Notes: generated by a model from the letters alone, not told the origin. A DNA stretch of 64,000 nt from Nostocales cyanobacterium LEGE 11386 (GCA_015207155.1 JADEXK010000021.1:18664-82663), one strand, 5' to 3'; positions 8,916 through 18,474 are shown, counted from the first letter of the stretch. A program made the numbers and translations.

Positions 8916-9185
8916 TCTGAAATTAACCTCAACTGAACAGTCCGTCTTTAACCGCAATCATTTTATGCACAGATATCACAAAGCTAACGGTCGTGTTACT
9001 AAAACTGTAACCAACTACTAACTAAACGGTATAGTTTCTTGGGTGACGACAAAGTTCAAAGAAGAGTATAAACTTAAACAACTTAATAGCTGAATTACTT
9101 GATATTTTTTCTACAAGAATTGTGGGAGTAAGCGCCAGAAAATTTGTATACTTTGTATTTCGCGAATTTAATTAATTTATCCTAT

Positions 9186-10550
9186 ATGTCTTGTTCTGCC
9201 ACCCTCACCCAATTAATAGAAGTTCTTGCGGCACAGCCTGTAAATTTATCTGAGGCTGGTTTAACACAAGTAGGTAGTGCTATCCAAACAGACACTCGCA
9301 TACTCAAACCAGGTGAAGTGTTCTTAGCTTTACGAGGGGAAAATTTTGATGGACACGAATTTGTCCCCAAAGCGATCGCCTCTGGTGCTATTGCCGCAAT
9401 TGTCGATGATGCTTACGAAAATCCAGGGTTACCTGTATTACGGGTGAGAAACACCTTAGAGGCATATCAAAAAATTGGCAGATGGTGGCGCGATCGCTGG
9501 CATATTCCCGTGATTGGGATCACGGGTTCTGTAGGTAAAACTACAACTAAGGAACTGATCGCCGCAGTTTTGGCAACCAAGGGACGAGTTCACAAGACTT
9601 TTGGGAATTTCAATAATGAAATCGGTGTTCCCAAAACTTTGTTAGAACTGGATGCAGAACATGACTACGCCGTGATTGAAATGGGGATGCGGGGTCAGGG
9701 ACAAATTGCCGAACTCACACAAATAGCACGTCCGACTATGGGGGTAATTACTAATGTGGGAACGGCACATATCGAGTTACTGGGTTCAGAAGCGGCGATC
9801 GCTCAGGCTAAATGTGAGTTATTAGCCGAAATGCCCCAAGATAGTGTGGCTATTCTCAATCATGACAATCCCCTATTAATGGCTACGGCGCAACAAGTTT
9901 GGTCGGGGAAAGTTTTAAGTTATGGTCTTGCGGGTGGCGACATCCAAGGGTCACTGATCAATCACGAAACTATAGAAGTTGAGGGAATGCAGCTATCTTT
10001 ACCTTTGCCTGGTCGTCATAATGCCACTAATTTCTTGGCGGCTTTAGCTGTGGCTCAGGTTTTGGGCATTGATTGGTCAAGCTTGCAAAGTGGTATCATG
10101 GTGAATATGCCCACAGGGCGATCGCAACGGTTCACCTTGCCCAATGATGTATTAATCTTAGATGAGACTTATAATGCTGCACCAGAAGCGATGACAGCCG
10201 CCTTGCAGTTATTGGCAGACACACCCGGAAAGCGCAAAATTGCGGTGTTGGGTGCAATGAAAGAATTGGGAGAGCAATCGCCGCAATTGCACCAAATAGT
10301 TGGCGAAACAGTGCAAAAGTTGCAATTAGACGGTTTGCTGGTTTTAGTGGATGGGCAAGATGCCGAAGCGATCGCCAAGAGTGCCGAAGGGATTCCATCG
10401 GAGTGCTTTGCTAATCATGCCGATTTGCTGGCGAGATTAAAAACATTTGTCCAAGCAGGCGATCGCTTATTGTTCAAAGCGGCTCATTCCGTGGGACTAG
10501 ATCGTGTTGTCAATCAGTTTCGCGCCGAATTTCCCAGCCAAATTGGCTAA
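9186..10550 (+). CDS. murF: UDP-N-acetylmuramoyl-tripeptide--D-alanyl-D-alanine ligase
   Basis: Cytoplasmic ligase that adds D-Ala-D-Ala to the UDP-MurNAc tripeptide, the last soluble step of peptidoglycan precursor synthesis. The 454-residue protein shows the Mur ligase layout: N-terminal UDP-binding domain (DTRILKPGEVFLALRGENFDGHEF split over residues 36-58), ATP loop GITGSVGKTTTKE at about residue 111, the NFNNEIGVPKT motif, and the C-terminal domain with DETYNAAPEAM. The ATG at 9186 is preferred over one 14 codons upstream because family proteins begin close to it. It stands alone, not in a dcw cluster, as is common in cyanobacteria. Confidence 0.95.
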   Translation: MSCSATLTQLIEVLAAQPVNLSEAGLTQVGSAIQTDTRILKPGEVFLALRGENFDGHEFVPKAIASGAIAAIVDDAYENPGLPVLRVRNTLEAYQKIGRWWRDRWHIPVIGITGSVGKTTTKELIAAVLATKGRVHKTFGNFNNEIGVPKTLLELDAEHDYAVIEMGMRGQGQIAELTQIARPTMGVITNVGTAHIELLGSEAAIAQAKCELLAEMPQDSVAILNHDNPLLMATAQQVWSGKVLSYGLAGGDIQGSLINHETIEVEGMQLSLPLPGRHNATNFLAALAVAQVLGIDWSSLQSGIMVNMPTGRSQRFTLPNDVLILDETYNAAPEAMTAALQLLADTPGKRKIAVLGAMKELGEQSPQLHQIVGETVQKLQLDGLLVLVDGQDAEAIAKSAEGIPSECFANHADLLARLKTFVQAGDRLLFKAAHSVGLDRVVNQFRAEFPSQIG

Positions 10551-10560
10551 ATTATGGCAA

Positions 10561-10703
10561 AAATAAAGTCCGCTAAAGCGGACACACTATAAGGGTTAAT
10601 TGTTACTTGTATTGGCAACAATTATGTCAGATGGCATCTTTATTTTTTACGATTAAATTGCAAAAATCAAGCCTATGAAATGAAATATTTAGACATAATT
10701 CCT
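10561..10703 (+). repeat. Two-hairpin intergenic element, copy A
   Basis: Starts AAATAAAGTCCGC and ends AGACATAATTCC. It contains hairpin GTCCGC-TAAA-GCGGAC, a second stem TAATTGTT ... AACAATTA, and the block ATCTTTATTTTTTA that may act as a terminator for murF. It shares ends and central block with copy B, but the second stem differs in sequence while keeping pairing. Confidence 0.55.
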
Positions 10704-10751
10704 TATGTCATATAGGAATCCGTTTTGATTCCTGAACATACTTGTGTAGGC

Positions 10752-10781
10752 GGGGAACAGGGAACAGGGAACGGGGAACAC
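10752..10781 (+). repeat. Short tandem heptamer repeat (GGGAACA)
   Basis: Consecutive GGGAACA-like heptamers, the class of short tandem repeats well known from Nostoc and Anabaena intergenic DNA. Confidence 0.7.
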
Positions 10782-10882
10782 AGAAGAAGGAATAAAAGTG
10801 TAGGGAGTTTTTTCATTAATCAAATATGAGTCCTATATTTGGATTGCTTTCCATACGGTGAACTATAAAATTTGACTACAAA

Positions 10883-11031
10883 TAAATAAAGTCCGCAGGG
10901 GCGGACTTGTAAAATTGGATAAGGTTAGGTTCTTAACAAGATGGACTACAACTTGTTAGAGGTTATCTTTATTTTTTATGACTAACCTTAAAAAATCAAG
11001 TCTTTAGGAGAGAATTTTTAGACATAATTCC
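10883..11031 (+). repeat. Two-hairpin intergenic element, copy B
   Basis: Same ends and central block as copy A. Hairpin 1 is AAGTCCGC-AGGG-GCGGACTT (8 pairs). Hairpin 2 is TAACAAG ... CTTGTTA, with an outer pairing TAAGGTTAG ... CTAACCTTA. The differing but complementary stems suggest that structure is conserved. Confidence 0.55.
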
Positions 11032-11119
11032 TGTATTTATGTCTTCTTCTTTTGAATTGAATCTAAGTGAAAATATCATTTTTTTCGGTTTGTAAGTTTA
11101 ATTTAGTGTCGCTGAATCG

Positions 11120-11190
11120 GAAGACATCTCCAGAAATTAAAGATGTGTCTTCCAGAACCTTTGTAGAGATGTTCCATGGAACGTCTCTAC
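11120..11190. repeat. Two adjacent palindromes
   Basis: GGAAGACATCT pairs imperfectly with AGATGTGTCTTCC (11120-11155). Immediately after, GTAGAGATGTTCCA pairs with TGGAACGTCTCTAC (11163-11190). The second is of the GTAGAGACGT palindrome type scattered through Nostocales genomes. Confidence 0.6.
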
Positions 11191-11945
11191 ATTTGAACCA
11201 CAAAGGCACTAAGATTGGACAAAATTTTAGGTAATTTTTACCCACCTTGAAAGGGCTAGGTATGACGGTCTACCACTTCTTCTAAGATACATAGCACAAA
11301 AGCGTTAAATCACATCAGTGCCAAAATTGGGCAGCTAATCCCTAATTTCTCTGAACCTTCACTGCGGATCATGATAATTGTGGTTTTCTACACTAGACAT
11401 TTTGCTACCTATCTAGTAACCTGATTCTGGATAGTATCACGCAAATAAAAAATTAAAGTATAAAAACAAACTAATTATTACGTATAAATCCCAACTATCA
11501 AATTTTCATTCTCTAACAACTTCCACAGACATTTGCTCCATTTTTGCTCAACAGTTCTGCTTGGTAGTGCAGTAAAGAATACATCCAAGATGTTTAAGTA
11601 TGGTTAACAATTGAGACTGCAAGCCTACACAAGATGGCGATGCGATCGCGGTAAGTCTAAAGCACAATTGACTCAACTATATAGAAAGTAAACTCTCTGC
11701 TTGCCAGTGTAATAACTTATAGATAAAGCTCAGGAATGACTGTGGCATGTGATGAAATTATGTATTTAACTAAATGTTAAGAATTGATTAATACATCCTT
11801 AATAGGCTGAAGCAAGATGAACATATATTATATTTTGGCGACATAAATTTCTTTCTTAAGAATGAATCTTAGCTCATGTTAAATGGTAAAACTTTTAAGG
11901 ATGAATCAGACTGATATTTGTTATAGATAATAGGGAAATTGGCAA

Positions 11946-12560
11946 ATGTCTAGAAATTCCAGTGCAAGAAGACTCGGCAAAAGTTTAACTGCTAGTGCGG
12001 CGAGAACATCTGACATATTGAGACAGACTTTAGCATCATGGCGTCTTGGCGTGGTTGAATCGCTACCCTTTTTGATTGCTTGTGCTGTATTTTTAAGCGT
12101 TATTAGTTTAAAAAGTCCCATACTGCTTTTTTGTTTGCTGGTTGGTAGTTTAACCGCAATCCTCATCCAGCAAATTGGTCAGCAGGTGCATTTGTCGAAG
12201 CGATGGTTTATACTATTACAAATCTTGGTAGTATCTGTCGTCTTCTGTTTATTTTGGCTAGACTACTTTGCCTCCCCTGCACATGCACAATTTTTTGGGA
12301 AAGCTGAAGATTTTTTTAGAAATACTTTGACACAAGGTACATCAAGCAACAGCAATACCCAAACAGCAGTCAGTTTAATATTCAACGTTCTGCGGGCGAT
12401 TTACCTACTCTATATAGCTGTTTCTCTAATTGGTGTGATTAATGCAGTACGAAAAGATGAAGATTGGCAAAGTATCGCTAGAGTTCCCTTGTTAGTGGTT
12501 GTCGCTGTCACCGTTGCTGATGTCCTTACAGGCTTCGTGATTGGTGATGGTAGTAACTAA
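11946..12560 (+). CDS. VirB2/TrbC-like pilin candidate with long leader
   Basis: First gene of a nine-gene secretion-like operon. The 204-residue protein has an N-terminal part of ~114 residues with two or three hydrophobic stretches, ending in a signal-peptidase-like site (SPAHA, cut after residue 114). The remaining ~90 residues hold a polar stretch and two membrane helices (about 140-165 and 178-200) joined by a short charged loop, NAVRKDEDWQS. That is the topology of mature VirB2/TrbC pilins. Usual leaders are about 40-50 residues, so the leader is unusual. Assignment is by topology and gene order, not by a recognised motif. Confidence 0.6.
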   Translation: MSRNSSARRLGKSLTASAARTSDILRQTLASWRLGVVESLPFLIACAVFLSVISLKSPILLFCLLVGSLTAILIQQIGQQVHLSKRWFILLQILVVSVVFCLFWLDYFASPAHAQFFGKAEDFFRNTLTQGTSSNSNTQTAVSLIFNVLRAIYLLYIAVSLIGVINAVRKDEDWQSIARVPLLVVVAVTVADVLTGFVIGDGSN

Positions 12561-12604
12561 ATTCATCTCTACTATTAAGATGAAACAAAGTTAAGAAACT
12601 GCTT

Positions 12605-12982
12605 ATGTCTCAAGAACGAGAACCAGAATTTCGCCCAGTCAATCAAATCCTCGGATCACAACCATCATTAGGGCCAATTCCTGCTGATCAGATATTTCCT
12701 TGGCTTGTGATTGTTTTAGCCTCCTACTTTATAATCAATGGAATTTTTGGTGGAATTTTTCCAGACGATTTTCAAAGATGGCTGTGGACAGTATTAATCG
12801 CCGGTTGGGGAATAGCAACTTGGTGGATATTAACTGGTGGTAGAAGTTGGCGTTTTTTGAGCAAATTTGTGGGAGTTCCCACGTGGACAAGAGGCTTTGC
12901 TCGTTATCAAAGCGTGCTAGAAGTTAACCATGAAGCAAAAAATCGGAAAACAAAGCATCGGTCTCGCAGGTCAAGAAAGTAG
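12605..12982 (+). CDS. VirB3/TrbD-like small membrane protein
   Basis: A 125-residue protein with two membrane helices (about 30-50 and 58-78), a cytoplasmic tail that is strongly basic (KNRKTKHRSRRSRK) and no signal peptide. Size, topology and position, directly after the pilin-like gene and before the VirB4-like ATPase, match VirB3/TrbD proteins, which dock on VirB4. Its 3' end overlaps the next gene by 53 bases in another frame, an unusually long overlap that suggests coupled translation or a later start for the ATPase. Confidence 0.6.
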   Translation: MSQEREPEFRPVNQILGSQPSLGPIPADQIFPWLVIVLASYFIINGIFGGIFPDDFQRWLWTVLIAGWGIATWWILTGGRSWRFLSKFVGVPTWTRGFARYQSVLEVNHEAKNRKTKHRSRRSRK

Positions 12983-15677
12983 ATTAACACCATTTGAAGA
13001 TGCTTTACATTTGGCAACAATGCTGCGCGTTTCTCTAGATGGACGCGATATTGGTGCATATATTCTGAACAAGGGAACCCAAAAAGATCGGTTTTGCTTT
13101 GTTTTTGGTTTTGAATGTCGAGGTATCCATACTACCTTGAGGTCTGAACAAATAGATACGATATTTAATAATATTGAATCAGGCTTAAAAGATATTCCTG
13201 ATGGTGAAAAAATGACCTTACATATGGGGTCTTTTAGTTCAGATAAACAACGCCAAAAAGAACTTGCAGACTTAGTAAGACAGACACCATCACGGGATAT
13301 AAAATATTTATTAACAGCAGAACGAGCCAGAATTCAAGAACTGACTCATGCTGGTCTTCGCAAGCCGAAATTCCTCAGGATTTATGTCACTTACACTATT
13401 GAACCAAATACTACCCATGCAGATGATTGGATTGAGAAACTTTTAGGCAAAGCTGAAGTATGGTGGTTGCAATTCAAAGGTGAATTGGCAGATGTGCAGA
13501 ACCAACGCATCGAAACTCTGATAATTAAAGCCTACCAACAAGGTTTTTCTCGCTGGGAACAGCTTTTATCTAACAAAATGGGTTTAGATGTCAAACCTTT
13601 AACTGCTGAGGAATTATGGGAACATGCTTGGAAGCAATTTAACGACACACAACCTATAGAAATTCCCCAACTACTTCATTTAGATGAAAATGGACTGCAC
13701 GAACAAGTTAATTCAGATTTAGCTAGTACCAAATTACTCATAGAAAATATCCACAGTACCACTTTGCTGATGGAATCTGGCGTACCCTGTGCTGATCGCC
13801 GTTGGGTTAATGTGAAAAATCGCTACATTGGGGCACTAACATTTCTGGAAAAACCCGGAGGTTGGCAAAATAAATTTGCTCAAATGCGTTATTTGTGGGA
13901 ACTACTAGCTAGAGAAACAGTAGTAGATACAGAAATTTTTTGTGAGTTAACGGCTGCCAATCCCGCATTAGTAAAAACTACTTTGCAACGAGTGCTGAAA
14001 CAGTCAAATATGACAGCACTCATGGCTCAAGAAAAAAGTAAAACTATTGATGTCAGTGCTCAATTAAAGTTAAAAAAATCAGTAGCAGCGCAAGAACAAT
14101 TATATGAAGGGGCAGTGCCGATATATACCAGCATAGTTATTTTTGTGCATCGTCCCACTGTAGAAAAACTAGATGAAGCCACAAGATACATTGAAAACTG
14201 TTTTCAACGTCCAGCACAGGTAATTAGGGAAGTAGAGTATACCTGGAAAATTTGGTTACAATCTCTACCAATTGTTTGGGAAGGTTTGTTAGTAAAACCC
14301 TTTAATCGCCGCCAGTTATATTTAACTAGTGAAGTTCCTGGATTAATGCCTTTAGTGTTAACTAAAGCCGGAGATCGCCACGGCTTTGAGTTAATTGCTG
14401 AAGAAGGAGGAACACCGATACATCTAGATTTATTTAACCAACACAAGAATTTAGCGCTGTTTGCGACAACGCGTGCTGGTAAATCGGTGTTGGTGTCAGG
14501 AATTTTAACTCAAGCTTTAGCTCATGGCATTCCCGTAGTCGCCTTAGACTTTCCCAAACCCGATGGCTCATCCACCTTTACCGACTATACAGAGTTCATG
14601 GGGAAGAATGGAGCGTATTTTGATATTTCCAAACAATCCAATAATTTATTTGAACAACCAGATTTGCGATCGCTTACTCCAGAAGAACAGCGCGATCGCC
14701 TGCTCGATTATACTGGCTTTTTAGAATCAGCATTAATGACAATGGTTTTAGGGTCATCCACTGAAAGTCAGCTGCTGGCTCAAACCGTGCGTTCCCTGAT
14801 CAACTTAGCTTTAGGCGCTTTCTTTGCTGATGCAGGTATTCAGGAGCGATATAAACAAGCTATAGCCGGCGGATTTGGCAGTGAAGCTTGGCAGAAAACC
14901 CCTACCTTAAGAGACTTTCTCTACTTCTGCTCACCAGAACATCTGCAATTAGAATCTGTTAGTGGCAGAGTTGATGATGCACTTAGTCAAATTCAACTGC
15001 GCTTGCGGTTTTGGCTATCTAGTCGTGTGGGACAGTCCATTTCTGCACCCTCTAGCTTTCCCACCGATGCTCAACTTTTGGTTTTTGCGCTGCGAAACCT
15101 TTCAGATAACGAAGATGCAGCCGTCTTATCTTTAAGTGCTTATTCCGCCGCTTTGCGACGTGCATTAAGTAGTCCAGCTTCTATCTTTTTCATCGACGAA
15201 GCACCAATTTTATTTGAATTTGACCAAATATCCGATTTAGTCGGCAGAGTTTGTGCCAACGGTGCCAAAGCGGGAATTAGAGTCATCTTATCAGCACAAG
15301 ACCCTGACACTATCGCCAAATCCAAAGCCGCATCGAAAATTTTGCAAAATTTATCCACAAGATTAATCGGTCGGATTCAGCCAGTAGCAGTAGATAGTTT
15401 TGTCAACATCTTAAAATATCCCGGCGATATTATTTCTCGTAATGCCACAGAAAGCTTTTTTCCTCGCAAAGAAGGTGTTTATAGCCAATGGTTACTAGAT
15501 GATAACGGTATTTATACCTTCTGCCGCTACTATCCAGGTTTCGCACAATTAGCAGTAGTGGCTAACAATCCCCATGAACAAACTGCACGCCAACAAGTAA
15601 TGCTGCATTACAGCGATAAATATGAAGCAATTTCTGTATTTGCGCGGCAGTTAATCGCTTCGCTGCGTGGTAGTTAA
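12930..15677 (+). CDS. VirB4/TrbE-like secretion ATPase
   Basis: A 915-residue ATPase, the motor-type component of type IV secretion systems. The N-terminal ~480 residues correspond to the VirB4 N-terminal region that contacts the membrane complex. The P-loop is FATTRAGKSV (Lys 518, Ser 519), lacking the first Gly of the usual GxxxxGKS. Walker B is SIFFIDEAP (Asp 756, Glu 757), followed by a sensor-like VILSAQDPD. No membrane helices are seen, unlike VirD4 coupling proteins. An alternative ATG lies at 13020 (MLRVSL), which would remove the 53-base overlap with the upstream gene. It is the best anchor for calling the operon a type IV secretion system. Confidence 0.82.
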   Translation: MKQKIGKQSIGLAGQESRLTPFEDALHLATMLRVSLDGRDIGAYILNKGTQKDRFCFVFGFECRGIHTTLRSEQIDTIFNNIESGLKDIPDGEKMTLHMGSFSSDKQRQKELADLVRQTPSRDIKYLLTAERARIQELTHAGLRKPKFLRIYVTYTIEPNTTHADDWIEKLLGKAEVWWLQFKGELADVQNQRIETLIIKAYQQGFSRWEQLLSNKMGLDVKPLTAEELWEHAWKQFNDTQPIEIPQLLHLDENGLHEQVNSDLASTKLLIENIHSTTLLMESGVPCADRRWVNVKNRYIGALTFLEKPGGWQNKFAQMRYLWELLARETVVDTEIFCELTAANPALVKTTLQRVLKQSNMTALMAQEKSKTIDVSAQLKLKKSVAAQEQLYEGAVPIYTSIVIFVHRPTVEKLDEATRYIENCFQRPAQVIREVEYTWKIWLQSLPIVWEGLLVKPFNRRQLYLTSEVPGLMPLVLTKAGDRHGFELIAEEGGTPIHLDLFNQHKNLALFATTRAGKSVLVSGILTQALAHGIPVVALDFPKPDGSSTFTDYTEFMGKNGAYFDISKQSNNLFEQPDLRSLTPEEQRDRLLDYTGFLESALMTMVLGSSTESQLLAQTVRSLINLALGAFFADAGIQERYKQAIAGGFGSEAWQKTPTLRDFLYFCSPEHLQLESVSGRVDDALSQIQLRLRFWLSSRVGQSISAPSSFPTDAQLLVFALRNLSDNEDAAVLSLSAYSAALRRALSSPASIFFIDEAPILFEFDQISDLVGRVCANGAKAGIRVILSAQDPDTIAKSKAASKILQNLSTRLIGRIQPVAVDSFVNILKYPGDIISRNATESFFPRKEGVYSQWLLDDNGIYTFCRYYPGFAQLAVVANNPHEQTARQQVMLHYSDKYEAISVFARQLIASLRGS

Positions 15678-15722
15678 TCGAGTAATTTCAAATTTCGTCC
15701 ACGTTCTTTCAGATTTACACAT

Positions 15723-16490
15723 ATGCAGAAAACTACTTGTTTCACATTGGCTTTTTCCTTCTTATTAGTCCTACCAGCAATGGCACAATTAGGCAAAGTT
15801 TGGACTGATTTTCAATCTTATTCTGTAGATATACAAAATTATCTCAGAAATAATTTGAGCGACACCTTAAGACCTCTGGAAATTAGAAGTCAAAATGCTC
15901 TCAATAATGCCACAGGAGAATCGAATATACCCAACCCAATTGAGGCTGTCAAAAGTTTCCGCCAAGATATCTTGTTTAACCCAGTAACAGATAAGTTTGA
16001 AAATAACCCAGTTATCCAAGCTAATTCTGTTAGTAACGAAATTGGTCGGCTAATTACCCGTAGTTCCATAGAAAGTGTTATGGGTAGAGATGGACAAATT
16101 CGCTTAAAATCACAGTTGCAAAATACTCAGACTATCATTGATAACATTGAAGAACTTTCTCAAGAATCCGATAATATTTTTCAGAGATTAGCTAGTGCTG
16201 CTACAAACCTAGGCCAATCAAATCCATTAGCTGCATTAGAAGGCGAGAAAGGCAACTTACAGTTACAAACTATTAAAATCCAACAAGAACAAACAAAAAT
16301 CATCAGTGAAGCGCTTTCTCAATCAATCAAAACACATCAATCTTTGCAATACTCTAACTTAAATTTAGCGAACATTTCCCAACAAATGGAAGCAATGAAT
16401 CGCACTCGTCGAGTAGATGCATCAACAGAGGCAGCCAGACTCATTCGCACTACTTCTCAAACAGATTTATTTGGGAGAGAAGAGAATTAA
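15723..16490 (+). CDS. VirB5/TrbJ-like [11 protein letters not shown] coiled-coil protein
   Basis: A 255-residue protein with a clear signal peptide (MQKTTCFTLAFSFLLVLPAMA, cut before Gln 22). The mature part is mostly helical, with long Gln- and Asn-rich segments (about residues 125-235) able to form coiled coils. Secreted helical proteins of this size sit at this place in conjugation operons as VirB5 or TrbJ, the minor pilus-tip or entry-exclusion-related subunit. No sequence motif proves it; gene order between the VirB4- and VirB6-like genes is the main argument. Confidence 0.55.
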   Translation: MQKTTCFTLAFSFLLVLPAMAQLGKVWTDFQSYSVDIQNYLRNNLSDTLRPLEIRSQNALNNATGESNIPNPIEAVKSFRQDILFNPVTDKFENNPVIQANSVSNEIGRLITRSSIESVMGRDGQIRLKSQLQNTQTIIDNIEELSQESDNIFQRLASAATNLGQSNPLAALEGEKGNLQLQTIKIQQEQTKIISEALSQSIKTHQSLQYSNLNLANISQQMEAMNRTRRVDASTEAARLIRTTSQTDLFGREEN

Positions 16491-16520
16491 TATTTATTAT
16501 CAGCAAAACTGTGAACCAAA

Positions 16521-17570
16521 ATGCATCTGCATATTCTGCAAATCTTTCCGGAAATTGGGATTAATGAAACTTTTGATAGTGGTGCGGTAACTGCCAGAAG
16601 CATCGCTGAAAGTTGGGATAATCAATGGCTGGATTTATTACAAAACAATACCAGTAATAACTTATATGGAGCGCTGACAAATCTGGGTGTATTTTTTGCT
16701 GTAGGAACTCTCCTATTTTTTATGATGCAATGGCTCAAAGATGTTATATACAGCGAATATTCCCGCCCTATAACGGGTTTGATTTGGCCTTTTATCGTAG
16801 TTGTCCTGTTAAGTAATGCGGGAGATGGCAGCATCCTTTCTAGTTTGACCTTGGGAGTTAGAAATTTTATTAATACCGTTAATCAGCAAGTAGTCACTAC
16901 AGCCGATGCTAATCAAACTTATCAGCAAGCACTGAATATGAGTTTAGCTGAAGAAGTAGCTGGTTCTTTACTGCGTCCTTGTCAATCACTAACTGGTGAA
17001 CAACAAACCCAATGCTTTGCTAGAGCCAGCGACCAAATCGATGCTCTCTGGCGAGAATATAGAAATTTATACGGTAATAGAGTTTGGATTCAAAGATTAG
17101 AAAATCAGGTGATTTCACTGAAATTCGGTACAGGAAATTTATCAGAAACAACCTTTAACGCTCTATTGGGTAATACAGTTCAAACCAGTATCAAAAACTT
17201 TTTAATTTCTTTGCAATATGCTTTTCAGAATTTAATCGAAGCCACTATGCTGCTGATAGCAGCTTTAGGGCCTCTAGCTGTGGGTGCTTCTTTGTTACCT
17301 GTAGCTGGAAAACCAATTTTTGCCTGGCTGACAGGATTCTTCTCGGCGGGAATAGCCAAGATTTCATTTAATATTATTGCTGCATTAACTGCCGCAGTCA
17401 TTATTAATGGCCCTGCCGAAAATCCTAATGCCAATCCCGATTTAATGTGGTTCATAATTTTTCTAGGAATTTTAGCGCCACTTTTATCTTTAGTTGTAGC
17501 TGGTGCAGGAGGATTTGCAGTTTTTAGTGCTATTAATAGTACAGCTTCTTTGGTGAAGGATAGGATATAA
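16521..17570 (+). CDS. VirB6/TrbL-like polytopic membrane protein
   Basis: A 349-residue inner-membrane protein. Hydrophobic helices are seen at about 48-70, 86-108, 235-262, 268-298 and 312-340, with a large polar loop of ~110 residues between the second and third. VirB6/TrbL channel subunits have five or more helices and such a central [11 protein letters not shown] loop. The loop holds two Cys (RPCQSLTGEQQTQCFARA) that could form a disulfide. It lies 30 bases after the VirB5-like gene and 35 before the first VirB8-like gene, within the operon. Confidence 0.65.
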   Translation: MHLHILQIFPEIGINETFDSGAVTARSIAESWDNQWLDLLQNNTSNNLYGALTNLGVFFAVGTLLFFMMQWLKDVIYSEYSRPITGLIWPFIVVVLLSNAGDGSILSSLTLGVRNFINTVNQQVVTTADANQTYQQALNMSLAEEVAGSLLRPCQSLTGEQQTQCFARASDQIDALWREYRNLYGNRVWIQRLENQVISLKFGTGNLSETTFNALLGNTVQTSIKNFLISLQYAFQNLIEATMLLIAALGPLAVGASLLPVAGKPIFAWLTGFFSAGIAKISFNIIAALTAAVIINGPAENPNANPDLMWFIIFLGILAPLLSLVVAGAGGFAVFSAINSTASLVKDRI

Positions 17571-17605
17571 ATTTTCAGCATGATCGATGAGTTGGAAATA
17601 AGAGA

Positions 17606-18427
17606 ATGGTAAATTTACTCAAAAAAAGACAACAAACCGGTAGTATTCTCACAACCTTTGCGATCGCCACCTTTAGTTTGCATTTATTGGTGTTATTTTT
17701 ATTCATTTTGCAAGGGTTAAATATTCGCCAACTCAGTCTGAGAAAACCGCCTAACTTTGTGCAGATGATCGATGGTCAACCCCTAGCTGCTACTGATGAT
17801 TTAGCCAGAGACCCTGAAGCAATTCGCCAATTCATCAGTAAAACCATGACATCAATGTTCAATTGGTCTGGAACCCTCCCACCACAAACCATTGAAGAAG
17901 CCGCAAAACCGCAACCAGATCCAGGAATTATGGTGAGAACACCAGAAGGTGGTAGCCAAAAAGTTACTACCACTAGTTGGGTAGCTAGTTTTGCTTTTTC
18001 AGAAGATTTTCGTAAAGGTTTCTTAAGTGCGATCGCGCAAATGACACCACCAGAAGTTTTCTCTAGCAATCCCAGCCAAGCTATGTCAGCAGAGTTAATT
18101 GTGAAGCGGGTTTATCCTCCAGAAGAAATTGCTCCTGGTAAGTGGCGAGTGGGGATGGTAGCCGACCTAATTCAAAAAAGACAAGATGATGACAGAAGAA
18201 CAGTAACACCATTTAATAAAGATTTACTGGTACGTGCAGTAGACTATTATCCCTACCCCTTAGCTGATACTAGCACTGATATCCAAAAAGCAATTTATAG
18301 TAATCGCACTGATAAATTAGAAATTTACGAAATTCGTAATTTATGTTTATTGGATGACTACAGCAATCTTAGTGCAGATAAATCCAATCCATGTAACGTA
18401 CAAACCTCTGGCAGCTTTATCAGATAA
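17606..18427 (+). CDS. VirB8-like bitopic protein, paralogue 1
   Basis: A 273-residue protein with a short cytoplasmic N-terminus, one membrane helix (about 12-36) and a ~235-residue [11 protein letters not shown] domain. This is the topology of VirB8/TrbF scaffold proteins. It shares with the next gene product the segment after the helix (FVQMIDGQPL / LVQLVDGRAI), the following P-x-x-I-R-x-F pattern with a M-x-x-M-x-x-WS motif, and a C-terminal LEIYEI motif, so the two are clear paralogues. Two Cys occur near the C-terminus. VirB8 identity is inferred from topology and order. Confidence 0.6.
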   Translation: MVNLLKKRQQTGSILTTFAIATFSLHLLVLFLFILQGLNIRQLSLRKPPNFVQMIDGQPLAATDDLARDPEAIRQFISKTMTSMFNWSGTLPPQTIEEAAKPQPDPGIMVRTPEGGSQKVTTTSWVASFAFSEDFRKGFLSAIAQMTPPEVFSSNPSQAMSAELIVKRVYPPEEIAPGKWRVGMVADLIQKRQDDDRRTVTPFNKDLLVRAVDYYPYPLADTSTDIQKAIYSNRTDKLEIYEIRNLCLLDDYSNLSADKSNPCNVQTSGSFIR

Positions 18428-18474
18428 AAATCCTATGAATTTAATAACTTTCTCATTCATTTATTCAAGTATTT

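Larger units (their letters stand above)
10551..11945. other. Long non-coding region between murF and the secretion-like operon
   Basis: Nearly 1.4 kb without a convincing gene. It holds two related hairpin elements (10561-10703 and 10883-11031), a heptamer repeat run at 10752-10781, two palindromes at 11120-11190, and about 750 bases of AT-rich sequence with a HIP1-like site near 11640 that leads into the next operon and probably contains its promoter and leader. Confidence 0.6.

Noticed and set aside
8344..9021. Long open frame opposite the secreted repeat protein (225 codons)
   Set aside because: It is a shadow of the 51-base coding repeat; it lacks a ribosome site and the minus-strand frame has a proper signal peptide.
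11063..11245. 60-codon minus-strand frame in the murF downstream spacer
   Set aside because: It covers two palindromes and shows no protein-like composition.
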